DNA from: Deltaproteobacteria bacterium
Lineage (GTDB): Bacteria; Myxococcota_A; UBA796; UBA9615
DNA length: 52,313 nucleotides
Assembly (NCBI GenBank): GCA_002724675.1
Contig: PBPL01000110.1
Span: 1-52,313, forward strand
Reading direction: 5' to 3'
The notes under the pieces were generated by a model. It worked only from the letters and a program-made list of their open reading frames with translations. It was not told the origin of the DNA and searched no databases. The translations under genes were made by a program, and so were the position numbers. The stretch's first letter is position 1, and the number at the start of each line of letters is the position of its first letter. This document shows, piece after piece, positions 1 through 9,146 of this stretch.

Positions 1-1932
1 CGAGATGACTTCCGCATGTGGTGCCGCAGCGTGGCCAAGGGACCTCCTGAGCTCGAGGCGCTCGTCAACTCCCTCGATGAACCAGGCCGACTCGCAGACT
101 ACGTCGCTGGCAACCTCCCGCTTCGTATCAGTGACCTCCAGGCGGTCGTCGAAGAGAACGATGTGGAGCGACGGCTGGTGCTGGTGCGAGAGCACCTGGC
201 GAGAGAGCGGGAAATCACCGAACTCAACGCGGCGATCATGGGCAATGTCCAGAGCGCGATGGACAAGAATCAGCGTGAATACTGGCTCCGGGAGCAGATC
301 CGAGCCGTACGGGAAGAACTGGGAGAGTACGACCCCACCGTCGGAGAGATCGAGACGCTAAGACGACGCATCGCCGACCGTGGGATGCCGGAGCAGGTGC
401 AACAGGAGGCGCTGCGGGAGCTGGACCGCATGGACCGTATGCACCGGGAGGCCGCCGAGTACACCGTCGCCCGCACCTATATCGACTGGCTGCTCGACAT
501 GCCGTGGGGTGTCGAGCACCCGGAGCGCAGAGACCTGGACCGGGTTCAAAAGAAGCTCGATGGTGATCACACGGGCCTCGACGAGGTCAAGGAGCGCATC
601 CTCGAATACCTATCGGTCCGCCAGCTGAACCCGGGCAGCAAAGGCCCCATTCTGTGCTTCTTGGGACCTCCTGGGGTGGGCAAGACCTCTCTGGGCCGCT
701 CCATTGCAGGTTCCCTAGGTCGCCAATTCCAGCGAATCTCACTGGGCGGGGTCAAAGACGAGAGTGAGATCCGCGGCCACCGACGCACATACATTGGCGC
801 CATGCCCGGGCGGATCATCCAGGCGGTCAAGCGAGCAGGCTCTCAGAATCCGGTCCTGGTGCTCGACGAGATCGACAAGCTGGGGAACGACTTTCGCGGC
901 GACCCCGCCTCAGCGCTCCTGGAGGCCCTGGACCCAGAGCAGAACAACGAGTTCGTCGATCACTATCTGGATGTGCCGTTCGATCTGAGCAAAGTGATGT
1001 TCGTCTGCACGGCCAACCTCAGCTCCACCATTCCAGCCGCCCTCCTGGACCGGATGGAGGTCATTGAGCTGCCTGGCTACATCGAGGAAGAGAAGGTGGC
1101 CATAGCTCGGCAGCACCTGGTGCCAAAGACGCGCAAGGAGCATGGACTCAAGGGCCGCCAGATGAGCCTCTCGGATGCCATGCTCAAGAGGATCATCCGG
1201 GATTACACATCAGAGGCCGGCGTCAGAGGTCTAGAACGCTCGCTCGCCAAGATCGCCCGCAAGGTGGCTCGGCGAGTCGTTGGTGGCAAGAAGGGGGCGG
1301 GTCAGGTCACAGCCCAAAAGCTGGTCCAATTTCTGGGCCCACCACGGTATCTACAAGATACTGCCGAGCGCACCGATCGCCCGGGGATCGCCGTCGGGCT
1401 CGCCTGGACGGCTGTTGGTGGCGACATCCTTTTCATCGAAGCGACCCGTATGTCGGGCGGCAATCGAAGCTTCAAGATCACAGGACAGCTGGGCGATGTC
1501 ATGAAGGAGTCTGCAGAGACGGCGCTGTCCTGGGTCAGGGCCAATGCAGCCGAGTTCGACATCGACACTGCACGCTTCAAGGACTGGGACTTGCACGTCC
1601 ACGTACCCCAGGGCTCCATTCCCAAGGATGGCCCATCCGCAGGGATTACCATCATCGTCGCGCTCGTCTCTCTGCTCACTGGACGGCAGGTAGCGGACGA
1701 TTTGGCCATGACCGGTGAGATCACGCTGCGGGGCAAGATCCTTCCTGTGGGCGGGATCAAGGAGAAGGTGCTTGCTGCCCGACGAGCCGGAATCAAGCAC
1801 GTCCTGATCCCACGGCAGAACGAGAAAGATCTGCTGGACATTCCCGAGCCCCTGCGGGACACGATTCGGACCACGGTCATCGACAGCGTTGTGGACGTCT
1901 GGCCACATGTCTTCGCTGAAGTCACAAACTGA
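1..1932 (+). CDS. lon: ATP-dependent protease Lon (5' end cut by window)
   Basis: Cytoplasmic ATP-dependent serine protease of the LonA type, which degrades misfolded and regulatory proteins. The reading frame is open to base 1, so the gene starts upstream; about 643 codons are visible, and compared with the usual 780-820 residues most of the N-terminal substrate-binding domain is missing. Visible in order: the coiled-coil end of the N domain, the AAA+ module with Walker A GPPGVGKTS (near base 664) and Walker B VLVLDEID (853-876), then the protease domain with the catalytic serine in PKDGPSAG (codon 1636-1638) and the catalytic lysine in VGGIKEK (codon 1759-1761). Both residues of the Ser-Lys dyad are intact. 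The gene ends 20 bases before the HAD gene and may be transcribed with it. Identification is secure. Confidence 0.97.
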   Translation, partial: RDDFRMWCRSVAKGPPELEALVNSLDEPGRLADYVAGNLPLRISDLQAVVEENDVERRLVLVREHLAREREITELNAAIMGNVQSAMDKNQREYWLREQIRAVREELGEYDPTVGEIETLRRRIADRGMPEQVQQEALRELDRMDRMHREAAEYTVARTYIDWLLDMPWGVEHPERRDLDRVQKKLDGDHTGLDEVKERILEYLSVRQLNPGSKGPILCFLGPPGVGKTSLGRSIAGSLGRQFQRISLGGVKDESEIRGHRRTYIGAMPGRIIQAVKRAGSQNPVLVLDEIDKLGNDFRGDPASALLEALDPEQNNEFVDHYLDVPFDLSKVMFVCTANLSSTIPAALLDRMEVIELPGYIEEEKVAIARQHLVPKTRKEHGLKGRQMSLSDAMLKRIIRDYTSEAGVRGLERSLAKIARKVARRVVGGKKGAGQVTAQKLVQFLGPPRYLQDTAERTDRPGIAVGLAWTAVGGDILFIEATRMSGGNRSFKITGQLGDVMKESAETALSWVRANAAEFDIDTARFKDWDLHVHVPQGSIPKDGPSAGITIIVALVSLLTGRQVADDLAMTGEITLRGKILPVGGIKEKVLAARRAGIKHVLIPRQNEKDLLDIPEPLRDTIRTTVIDSVVDVWPHVFAEVTN

Positions 1933-1952
1933 GCAAACCGCGAACAGAACGC

Positions 1953-2702
1953 ATGGACTCTGAACTGACGACAGCCGAGGGGCACGAGGATGGCGAGCGC
2001 CCCATCGCTGCGTTCTTCGATCTGGACAAGACCCTGTTGTTGGTCAACTCGGGGCAGCTGTGGTTTCGAAGGGAGCGAGCAGAGGGCAGGCTTCCTCTGC
2101 ACCACGCCATCGAGGCCGGTGTGTGGCTTCAGCTCTACAAGCTTGGCCTGATGAACGGTCGGACCGCCCTCTCGCGCGCCGTTCAGAGCCTCAAGGGCGA
2201 GCTTGAGCAGGACCTCCGTGACCGGACACAGCGCTTCTTCGACGACGAGATTGCGTCCGAGTTCGCACCGGGGACCGAGACCGCACTCATGGCTCACCGA
2301 CAAGCAGGCCATCAGCTGGTGCTCCTCACCTCAGCAAGCCTCTACTTGTCCCAGTTGGTCCAAGAACGCCTGAACCTAGACGACATCCTGTGCATGGAGT
2401 TCGAGGTGGAGGCTGGACGCCTCACGGGTGCCATCCAACAACTGTGCTTCGGAGACGCCAAGGTCGGCGTTGCCGAACAGTGGGCATCGACCCGCAGCAT
2501 TGACCTGAAGGACTGCTTCTTTTACTCCGACTCCATCACGGACCTGCCCATGCTGGATCGGGTAGGCCGACCGGTCGCCGTTCACCCCGACGCCCGACTC
2601 GCTAAGCTGGCACGACAGCGGAGCTGGCCCATCCTTGACTGGAGCCAGCCCGTGCGAGCACCCGCAGCGACCCTTGGTCGGGAGGCAACCGTCCGTGCCT
2701 AA
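1953..2702 (+). CDS. HAD-superfamily hydrolase, SerB-like (IB subfamily)
   Basis: A 249-residue cytoplasmic phosphatase of the haloacid dehalogenase superfamily. The first motif FFDLDKTLL (Asp23 nucleophile, Asp25 acid/base) lies after a short acidic leader. A helical cap follows, then the serine motif LLTSAS, and near the C terminus FYSDSITDLPML, the aspartates that bind magnesium. This layout fits the HAD-IB branch, which includes phosphoserine phosphatase and related enzymes acting on small phosphomonoesters or lipid-linked phosphates. The substrate cannot be read from the sequence. It lies 20 bases after lon and its stop overlaps the start of the next gene, so translation of the two is probably coupled. 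Confidence 0.88.
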   Translation: MDSELTTAEGHEDGERPIAAFFDLDKTLLLVNSGQLWFRRERAEGRLPLHHAIEAGVWLQLYKLGLMNGRTALSRAVQSLKGELEQDLRDRTQRFFDDEIASEFAPGTETALMAHRQAGHQLVLLTSASLYLSQLVQERLNLDDILCMEFEVEAGRLTGAIQQLCFGDAKVGVAEQWASTRSIDLKDCFFYSDSITDLPMLDRVGRPVAVHPDARLAKLARQRSWPILDWSQPVRAPAATLGREATVRA

Positions 2703-3873
2703 GAACGAGCCCACCTGGAACCTGCCCGACGGCCTCTTCGATCGGCTGGTCTCCCTCCGCCGAGACATTCATCGCCACCCGGAGCTGTCGTTCGAGGAGC
2801 ACAGGACCTCGGCTCGGGTCGCCAGTGAACTTCAGGACATCGGCCTCTCTCCCATCCGGGACGTCGCTGGCACGGGCGTCATAGCGGACATTGAGGGCAA
2901 GGAAGGCGGCCCCACAGTCGTCCTTCGAGCCGACCTAGATGCGCTTCCCATCGAAGAAGACACGGGGCTACCGTATGCATCGGAGGTGCCAGGCGTCATG
3001 CATGCCTGCGCCCATGACGGCCACACCGCGACAGTTCTGGGCGCCGGTGCGCTTCTTCTGAGAGACCCGCCGCAGGGCAAGGTTCGCCTGCTGTTCCAGC
3101 CAGCCGAAGAGCGCGGCAACGGCGCCAAGGTCGTCTGTGACGAGGGGCATCTCGACGGCGTGGATGCCATCTTCGGAATCCACGTCGACCCATTCCAACC
3201 CACTGGAATCATTCAGGTACAAGAAGGGCCCGTAGCGGCTTCGACGCGCTCGTTTCGCATCACCCTCACCGGAAAGGGTGGCCACGCTGCTCGCCCCCAC
3301 CAGGGTGTGGACGCGGTGGTCGCAGGCGCCCGACTTGTGGACGCCCTCCAGGGCATCGTCGCCCGAGAGATCTCGCCTGCTCAGCCGGCGGTGGTCACCG
3401 TTGGACGGTTTTCCGCTGGCACCCGCCACAACGTCCTGGCCGGGAAAGCCGAGATGGAAGGAACCATCCGTTGCTTCGATCGAGAGGTGGAGGCCTCTAT
3501 CCGGGAGGCCATCGTCCGCATCGCAGAAGCGGTGAGTCGAGCCCATCGCGCGACGGCAGAGGTGGGCTTCGGCGAGGGATGCCCGGCGGTCATCAACGAT
3601 CGGCGCATGACACACATCGCCAGCCAAGCCGCCGCCACGGTGGTGGGTAGTGATCGCGTCATCGGCTTCAATGAGCCCAATATGGGTGGCGAAGACTTCA
3701 GCTTCTACCTGGACCACGCACCCGGCTGTTACGTGCGACTGGGTGCAGGAGTCACCGATACGAACATCGTCCCGGCCCACAGCGCCCGATTCGTCTGGGA
3801 TGAGCGCACGATGGCGGTAGGTGCCCGCTATCTGGAAGCAGTGGCCCGAGCCGCAATCACCGAGCTGCGCTGA
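2695..3873 (+). CDS. M20-family amidohydrolase (IAA-amino acid hydrolase / hippurate hydrolase-like)
   Basis: A 392-residue metal-dependent amidohydrolase of peptidase family M20 (M20D type), which cleaves N-acyl amino acids or similar amides. The metal-site motif CAHDGHTA follows MHA, and the catalytic-glutamate motif QPAEERGNGA comes about 40 residues later. Then come GIHVDP, the small dimerisation domain with GKGGHAARPHQG, and a late metal ligand in NMGGEDFSFY. I chose GTG at 2695 because GGGAGG lies 8-14 bases upstream and because it overlaps the stop of the HAD gene (2700-2702) as in a coupled pair. The frame is open further upstream to an ATG at 2635, but that start lies deep in the HAD gene. 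There is no signal peptide, so it is cytoplasmic. Substrate unknown. Confidence 0.9.
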   Translation: MPKNEPTWNLPDGLFDRLVSLRRDIHRHPELSFEEHRTSARVASELQDIGLSPIRDVAGTGVIADIEGKEGGPTVVLRADLDALPIEEDTGLPYASEVPGVMHACAHDGHTATVLGAGALLLRDPPQGKVRLLFQPAEERGNGAKVVCDEGHLDGVDAIFGIHVDPFQPTGIIQVQEGPVAASTRSFRITLTGKGGHAARPHQGVDAVVAGARLVDALQGIVAREISPAQPAVVTVGRFSAGTRHNVLAGKAEMEGTIRCFDREVEASIREAIVRIAEAVSRAHRATAEVGFGEGCPAVINDRRMTHIASQAAATVVGSDRVIGFNEPNMGGEDFSFYLDHAPGCYVRLGAGVTDTNIVPAHSARFVWDERTMAVGARYLEAVARAAITELR

Positions 3874-4069
3874 GTCCGGGACGCTGGCCAAGTCCAGCCA
3901 GCCACGGCTCCCTATTCGCCAGCTTGCTCTTGAATCGAAACCATCGCGAGACCAGCAGGCACATCGCACATCGGCGGTTTGGGACAGGCTCCTAGACTTG
4001 AGCCCATAGGGTGTCGAGAGCCCCCTCAAAGGTGTGGAAAGAGCAACGTAAGGCTACACTCAGGTCGAG

Positions 4070-5551
4070 ATGCGCATATCGATGGTTGCCACGCCCATCT
4101 GGGCCATGAAGACGCCGCCCTTGACCACGGCCTACTTGACGGCCTGGCTCAAGCAGCACGGGCACGACGTGTTCCAGTTGGACTGGAATATCGAGCTCCA
4201 CCACAACGCATCCGTCGCTCTCAAGGAGTACTGGGACCGAACCCACCTTCATCAATGGCAAAATGCGGAGCAGTATCGCGACGAAGTCGCCCCCCGCATC
4301 ACACTACCCACCATAGACAGCTACGCAGAGCGGATCCTCGCCCACGATCCGCAGCTGGTGGGCATCTCTACCTACAGCATCGAAGCGACCATGCACATGG
4401 CCAGGGTTCTGAAGAGCATGAATCCAAAGCTGACCATTGTCGTCGGAGGCCAGGTCTGCGATCCGGGCTTCTACGGCTACAAGCTAGCCTGGTGTGACGA
4501 CATCGATCTGGTCGTGCACGGAGAGGGAGAGGGACCGCTACTTGAGATCGTGGAGACACTGGAAGCCGGGTCCCAGGACTTCTCCCACATCAAGGGGCTA
4601 CTCATCCCCCGCGGCCCAGGACAGGCCGAGGACACGGGTCTCCGACCTCCCATCGCGGACATCAATGGATTTCCCTGGCCTGACTTCGAAGACCTGCCCA
4701 TGGACTACTACACCGTATCGGAGGACGCGCCATACGAGCCGTCCCGAGCGGTGTCATCACTCATGGCCCGGGGTTGTGTGCGCAAGTGCGACTTTTGTCT
4801 CCAGGCCGAGATCTGGCAGAACTTCCGCTACCGAGACGCTCAGAGCATCTACGACGAGATGGCCAGCTACAAGGAGCGCTATGGCCTGACCAACTTCCAC
4901 TTCAACGATCTGCTCATCAATGGCTCGGTACGGCAACTGGACCGACTGTGCACGCTGCTCATCGACCAGCCGCTGGATATGCCCTGGGGGGGCAACGCGA
5001 TCGTCTCACGGACGCTGAAGAAACCACTGCTTGAGAAGATGCGCGCTGCCGGCTGCGAGTTCCTGGGCTACGGCTTTGAGTCCTTCAGCACACCGGTGCT
5101 GCACGCCATGGGCAAGAAATACGATGCTGGCGAGGTCTCCAGGCTGCTTCAGGACATGCACGACGTGGGCATGCGATTCTTCAGCAACCTCATCATCGGG
5201 CACCCAGCCGAGGGGCGACGAGAGTTCGCGGAGACGATCCAGTTCCTCATTGAGCACGCCCACCTGTTCACCGAAGCCCCCACCTCATCCTTGCTCATCG
5301 TCCAAAAGAACACACCGATCTGGAGGGCTCGAGAGCACTGGGGCATCGAGATGAACGAGGGTGACGCCCTCGGATGGTGGCTAAAGGACCGTCACAACAC
5401 CCTCGCTGAGCGAAAGCACCGGGCGCAGGTCATGAACTTCTTCTACGAATCGCTGTTCGATGTGGGTCTCAAGATCACAGACATGGACACCGAGAAGGAC
5501 CTGACCCTAGGTGCAGGAGATGTCATCCCACGAACGGCTCAGGCCAACTAA
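4070..5551 (+). CDS. B12-binding-domain radical SAM protein
   Basis: A 493-residue enzyme with an N-terminal cobalamin-binding-like Rossmann domain (residues about 1-150, with VGISTYSIEATMHMA and IVVGGQV) and a radical SAM barrel. The iron-sulfur cluster motif is Cys236-x3-Cys240-x2-Cys243 in GCVRKCDFC, so it should cleave S-adenosylmethionine. The family methylates or rearranges unactivated carbons in lipids, cofactors or natural products; here the product is unknown. The usual DxHxxG of a classical B12 domain is not evident, so cobalamin use is unproven. The gap of 196 bases upstream holds no gene. The M23 peptidase follows 51 bases downstream on the same strand. No biosynthetic cluster surrounds it. 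Confidence 0.88.
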   Translation: MRISMVATPIWAMKTPPLTTAYLTAWLKQHGHDVFQLDWNIELHHNASVALKEYWDRTHLHQWQNAEQYRDEVAPRITLPTIDSYAERILAHDPQLVGISTYSIEATMHMARVLKSMNPKLTIVVGGQVCDPGFYGYKLAWCDDIDLVVHGEGEGPLLEIVETLEAGSQDFSHIKGLLIPRGPGQAEDTGLRPPIADINGFPWPDFEDLPMDYYTVSEDAPYEPSRAVSSLMARGCVRKCDFCLQAEIWQNFRYRDAQSIYDEMASYKERYGLTNFHFNDLLINGSVRQLDRLCTLLIDQPLDMPWGGNAIVSRTLKKPLLEKMRAAGCEFLGYGFESFSTPVLHAMGKKYDAGEVSRLLQDMHDVGMRFFSNLIIGHPAEGRREFAETIQFLIEHAHLFTEAPTSSLLIVQKNTPIWRAREHWGIEMNEGDALGWWLKDRHNTLAERKHRAQVMNFFYESLFDVGLKITDMDTEKDLTLGAGDVIPRTAQAN

Positions 5552-5602
5552 GCGCGCGCTGGCGCCCCCCCTTCCCCCCACCCAGCTCCCTTCGAGATCC
5601 AC

Positions 5603-6892
5603 TTGAAATCTCTTGTTCGCATCGTCTCTCTGGTGCTGGTGGTCGTCGGGATCGGCGCCCTCCTCTGGCAAAGAGAGGTGTCCGAGCTGCCGAACTATCC
5701 GACCTCGGACTCGCCCGAGACAGACAAAGCCGCTCCCCTGCCCGAGGATCAACCCGATCCGATCCCATGGACTGCATCCGAAGTGACCGTGGGGCGAGGA
5801 GCGACCATCACGAAGCTCCTTCAAGATCAAGGGCTGGAATACAGCGAGGCACTGCAGTTGGTGGAAGCTGCGCGCCCCATCCACAACCTGGAGCGCATTC
5901 GACTGGGTGAGACCCTCATCATCCGTCGCGACCAGAGGACCGAGCGGGTCGTAGGGCTGGTGTATCCACTGGACCGCTACGGCGAACAGAAGATGGTTGT
6001 GCGACGCGGCTCGGGATCCGAGTTCGTCGCACGCAGGGAAGCACGAACGGTTCGGCTCGTGCCCAAGACGCTCAGCGGAGTCGTCACGGAGTCCCTGTGG
6101 GCAACACGCGAGCAGCTTGGGCTCTCGGCAGAGAACATCGTGGCCTTGGCCGGTGTCTTCGAGTGGGAAGTGGACTTCAACACCCAGGTTCGCGAGGGAG
6201 ATACCTTCCGAGTGGTGCTCGACGAGGTGTTGGATGCAGAGTCGGGAGAACGCCTGCGCTACGGCACCATTCATGCTGCCGAATACGTCAACGCGGGTCA
6301 GATCTATCGCGGCATTCGCTACGTCGACTCCGAGGACAAGGTCGGCTACTTCAACGAAGAGGGCATGAGCACCAAGAAGATGTTCCTCAAGTCACCGCTG
6401 AAGTTCTCACGCATCAGCTCGGGCTTCAGTAGGAAGCGCTTCCACCCCGTGCTCAAGAAGTGGCGCGCGCACAACGGCATCGACTACGCCGCAGGACGGG
6501 GCACCCCGGTGCGAGCCATTGGCCGAGGGAAGGTGGTCTACGCTGGCACCAAGGGGGGCTACGGAAAACACGTGCGAGTACGCCACAACGCTCGCTACAG
6601 TTCCTCTTATAGCCACCTCAGTCGTATCGCGGTCAAGCGAGGGCAGATGGTGGACCAGGGCCAGCTGGTGGGCAAGGTGGGAAGCACTGGGCTCGCCACC
6701 GGCCCCCACCTACACTTCGAGTTCTACGTGAACGGCGGATACACCAACTTCCTGGCGCAAAAGTTCCCCAGAACCGAGCCCATCGCAGACAGCGAGCGGG
6801 ATGCGTTCAATGCGCGACTCGCACACATCTTGCCGCTGCTGGTGGACGCTCCTCCAGCGGACTCCGCCAGCCCCGAGCCTGCGAGCCCCTGA
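5603..6892 (+). CDS. M23-family murein endopeptidase (MepM/Csd3-like)
   Basis: A 429-residue membrane-anchored or exported peptidoglycan endopeptidase. An N-terminal hydrophobic segment (residues about 4-22) is a signal anchor. A LysM/OapA-like and Csd3-type N domain follows (residues about 55-260). The C-terminal LytM/M23 domain has the zinc ligands His290 and Asp294 in HNGID and the HLHFE pair (His369, His371). All metal ligands are present, so it should be active on peptide cross-links rather than a degenerate activator such as EnvC. The start is a TTG with only a weak Shine-Dalgarno; no better start keeps the membrane segment. It runs in tandem with the M14 gene, and their junction is 4 bases. 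Confidence 0.88.
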   Translation: MKSLVRIVSLVLVVVGIGALLWQREVSELPNYPTSDSPETDKAAPLPEDQPDPIPWTASEVTVGRGATITKLLQDQGLEYSEALQLVEAARPIHNLERIRLGETLIIRRDQRTERVVGLVYPLDRYGEQKMVVRRGSGSEFVARREARTVRLVPKTLSGVVTESLWATREQLGLSAENIVALAGVFEWEVDFNTQVREGDTFRVVLDEVLDAESGERLRYGTIHAAEYVNAGQIYRGIRYVDSEDKVGYFNEEGMSTKKMFLKSPLKFSRISSGFSRKRFHPVLKKWRAHNGIDYAAGRGTPVRAIGRGKVVYAGTKGGYGKHVRVRHNARYSSSYSHLSRIAVKRGQMVDQGQLVGKVGSTGLATGPHLHFEFYVNGGYTNFLAQKFPRTEPIADSERDAFNARLAHILPLLVDAPPADSASPEPASP

Positions 6893-6896
6893 GGTC

Positions 6897-9146
6897 GTGG
6901 GCTCCAGAGGCGTCTCTGCCTGGATGCTGCTCGTGGTCCTGGGCGCAGCTTGGGCCGTGGAGTCGACGCATGCACAAGGTGCCGTCGAAGCGACTCAGGA
7001 AGACCGCTGGACCCTGCTCGCAACGCCGGCCTCATACGACACGGCACAACAACTCTTGGGGCTCCCGGTGCTGGTGGAGGGGGGCACCCGCGACGAGCTG
7101 CACTTCGAGGCACAGGGCTGGGCCCTGCCCATGCTGGACGCAGCAGGCATCTCGTATCGGGTGATCGAGGACGACATCGCCCTCCTTCGTCCGGTGCCCT
7201 CCGTTGGCCGAGATGTCGACTATCGAGACCCCCTCGCCATGCCAGAGATCTTGCGGTCTATCGCCCTGGAGCATCCTCACATCTCGCGAGTCGTCCAGGT
7301 GGGCACCTCCTGGGAGGGCAACCCCATCACGGGACTCCTCCTCACGGACCTGCCCTTCTCCCGAGAAATCGACGAGCCCTCGCTCCGGCTGCTGGGGACT
7401 CACCACGGTGACGAGTGGTCCTCCATGGAGGTCAGCCTCGCTGTCGCCGAACGACTGACAGACCAGTACGAAACGGACGAAGACATCCGTGACCTCATCG
7501 ACCGACACGAGCTGTGGGTGGTGCCAGTCGTCAATCCCGATGGCGCCGATGCCTTCACCCGCAACAACAGTCGAGATGTCGACCTCAACCGCAACTACGC
7601 GTACCGCTGGGAGCCGAGCTTCTACTCTGGAGAGGGCCCTTTCTCAGAGGTGGAGACAGCCGCTATTCGTGCACTGTCCATGACGCGCGCCTTTGGACAC
7701 TCGCTGTCCCTACACTCGGGAGCCACGAACCTGGGGTGGGTGTGGAACTACCAGCTCGAACCCGCCGAAGACGAAGCCTGGATGGAGCAACTGGCAAGCG
7801 AATACTTGATCGCCACAGACCAGCCCGGCTTCTGGATCACCAACGGAGCCGACTGGTACATCTCCCACGGAGACACGAACGACTGGTCGTATGGAACCCG
7901 AGGTGGCCACGACTACACCCTCGAGGTGACGCTCGAGAAGACACCGCCAGCAGACCAGATCCTCGACTATGTAGGCCACCACCTCGACCCGACCGTTGCT
8001 TTTCTCTCAGGAGCGACCCGCGCTGGAATTCGGGGGCGTGTGGCCACCGAAGACGGCCAGGGGATCGAAGCGAGCATCCTTCCCCTAGAGACACCTTGGC
8101 CTAGCTGGACAGACCCCGAGACTGGCGCCTTTGCGCGTCCGCTGCTGCCGGGTTCTTACACGCTGGAGATCCAAGCGCCGGGCTTTGCCAGCAAGACTCA
8201 AGGGGTGACCATCGGGCCTTCGGGCAGTAGCGAGAGCGTGGTGGAGCTCGAACTTCACCTGGCCCCACTCGTGTCTATGGACTCTCTCCACATGACCAAC
8301 CTGGAACACCCCACCTCGGCTAGAGGCGACCTGCAGGTCTGCGCGCAGTGGGTAGTCGATACCGTCACTGGTGGCGGTCAGGTCGGCCTGGACCGACCCG
8401 GGACGGGGGGGCCGTACTGGCTTGATGCCCAAGCCGAGGGATCGTGCCTCCAGGTGACTATCGATCCCGAACGCATTGCCAACCCTTGGCAGCGAGAGGG
8501 AGAGTGGCACCTGGTCATCGGACAGGAGGATGGCGACGTGGTGGGGAGTCGACAGCTCGCCATTCTCCTGACCAGCACGGCCCCCGGATACACGCTGGAT
8601 GGCGTGGAGGTGCAGGCAGCAGACGACCTCGGGCACTCGGTCGTCCATATCCTGGGGGACAACCTCGCCGAGGGCTCCATGGTGCGGTTGGTGGGGCCTA
8701 GGGGCCAGCGCGTATTCCCGGAGAGGATTCTGTCCGACGACGGACCCGCCCGCCTCGCAACCCGTGTCGATGGAGCCGCCTTAGAGGACGGCACGTGGAG
8801 CCTGCGTGTCTTCGGCAACGGGCACTGGACCGCCCTGACCGGTGCCCTGGAAGTCCACGACGGTCTCATCAGCCAGGCCCAGAAACCAACAGAAGGACCC
8901 ACAACAGAACGGCCGGAAACCGAAGGGTGGACTCACGCCGACCCCAGCCCATTGGACATCGGGGGCGGCGACCCCCCTGGCGACGACGACAGCGACGAAG
9001 CTCCGCCCATCAGCGGCTGCAGTTGTACAGTCCACCATCCCGAGTCGAGAGCCGGCAACCTGTGGCTTGCCCTCCTCCTCGGGATCCGCTACTCCCGGGT
9101 CCGCTTTCGAAGGAGAAATGCATGCATGTCCAGCGACGCCAACTGA
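6897..9146 (+). CDS. Exported M14 zinc carboxypeptidase with myxosortase-like C-terminal tail
   Basis: A 749-residue surface peptidase. The start is uncertain: GTG 6897 gives a signal peptide ending near THAQ, ATG 6924 would give a shorter one, and an ATG at 6801 lies deep in the M23 gene. The M14 domain shows the zinc ligands His170 and Glu173 in HGDE and His273 in LSLHSG, with the catalytic glutamate in YTLEV (about residue 343). A carboxypeptidase regulatory-like beta sandwich follows (about 380-460), then two poorly recognised beta-rich regions. The C terminus is an acidic, Gly/Pro-rich linker, then SGCSC, a short hydrophobic stretch and an arginine cluster, RVRFRRR. That layout resembles MYXO-CTERM sorting signals, where the cysteine is processed and lipidated for the cell surface. 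The hydrophobic part is short for that family. It overlaps the next gene by 25 bases. Confidence 0.85.
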   Translation: MGSRGVSAWMLLVVLGAAWAVESTHAQGAVEATQEDRWTLLATPASYDTAQQLLGLPVLVEGGTRDELHFEAQGWALPMLDAAGISYRVIEDDIALLRPVPSVGRDVDYRDPLAMPEILRSIALEHPHISRVVQVGTSWEGNPITGLLLTDLPFSREIDEPSLRLLGTHHGDEWSSMEVSLAVAERLTDQYETDEDIRDLIDRHELWVVPVVNPDGADAFTRNNSRDVDLNRNYAYRWEPSFYSGEGPFSEVETAAIRALSMTRAFGHSLSLHSGATNLGWVWNYQLEPAEDEAWMEQLASEYLIATDQPGFWITNGADWYISHGDTNDWSYGTRGGHDYTLEVTLEKTPPADQILDYVGHHLDPTVAFLSGATRAGIRGRVATEDGQGIEASILPLETPWPSWTDPETGAFARPLLPGSYTLEIQAPGFASKTQGVTIGPSGSSESVVELELHLAPLVSMDSLHMTNLEHPTSARGDLQVCAQWVVDTVTGGGQVGLDRPGTGGPYWLDAQAEGSCLQVTIDPERIANPWQREGEWHLVIGQEDGDVVGSRQLAILLTSTAPGYTLDGVEVQAADDLGHSVVHILGDNLAEGSMVRLVGPRGQRVFPERILSDDGPARLATRVDGAALEDGTWSLRVFGNGHWTALTGALEVHDGLISQAQKPTEGPTTERPETEGWTHADPSPLDIGGGDPPGDDDSDEAPPISGCSCTVHHPESRAGNLWLALLLGIRYSRVRFRRRNACMSSDAN

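Noticed and set aside
1302-2312. A 336-residue open frame on the minus strand
   Set aside because: It is antisense to lon and the HAD gene, whose motifs are intact. It reflects the high G+C content.
2968-4029. A 353-residue open frame on the minus strand
   Set aside because: It is antisense to the M20 gene and shows no family motif.
9040-9146. A possible frameshift at the C terminus of the M14 gene, to explain the short hydrophobic stretch
   Set aside because: The other frames give no longer hydrophobic segment followed by an Arg cluster. The existing frame keeps SGCSC and RRR.
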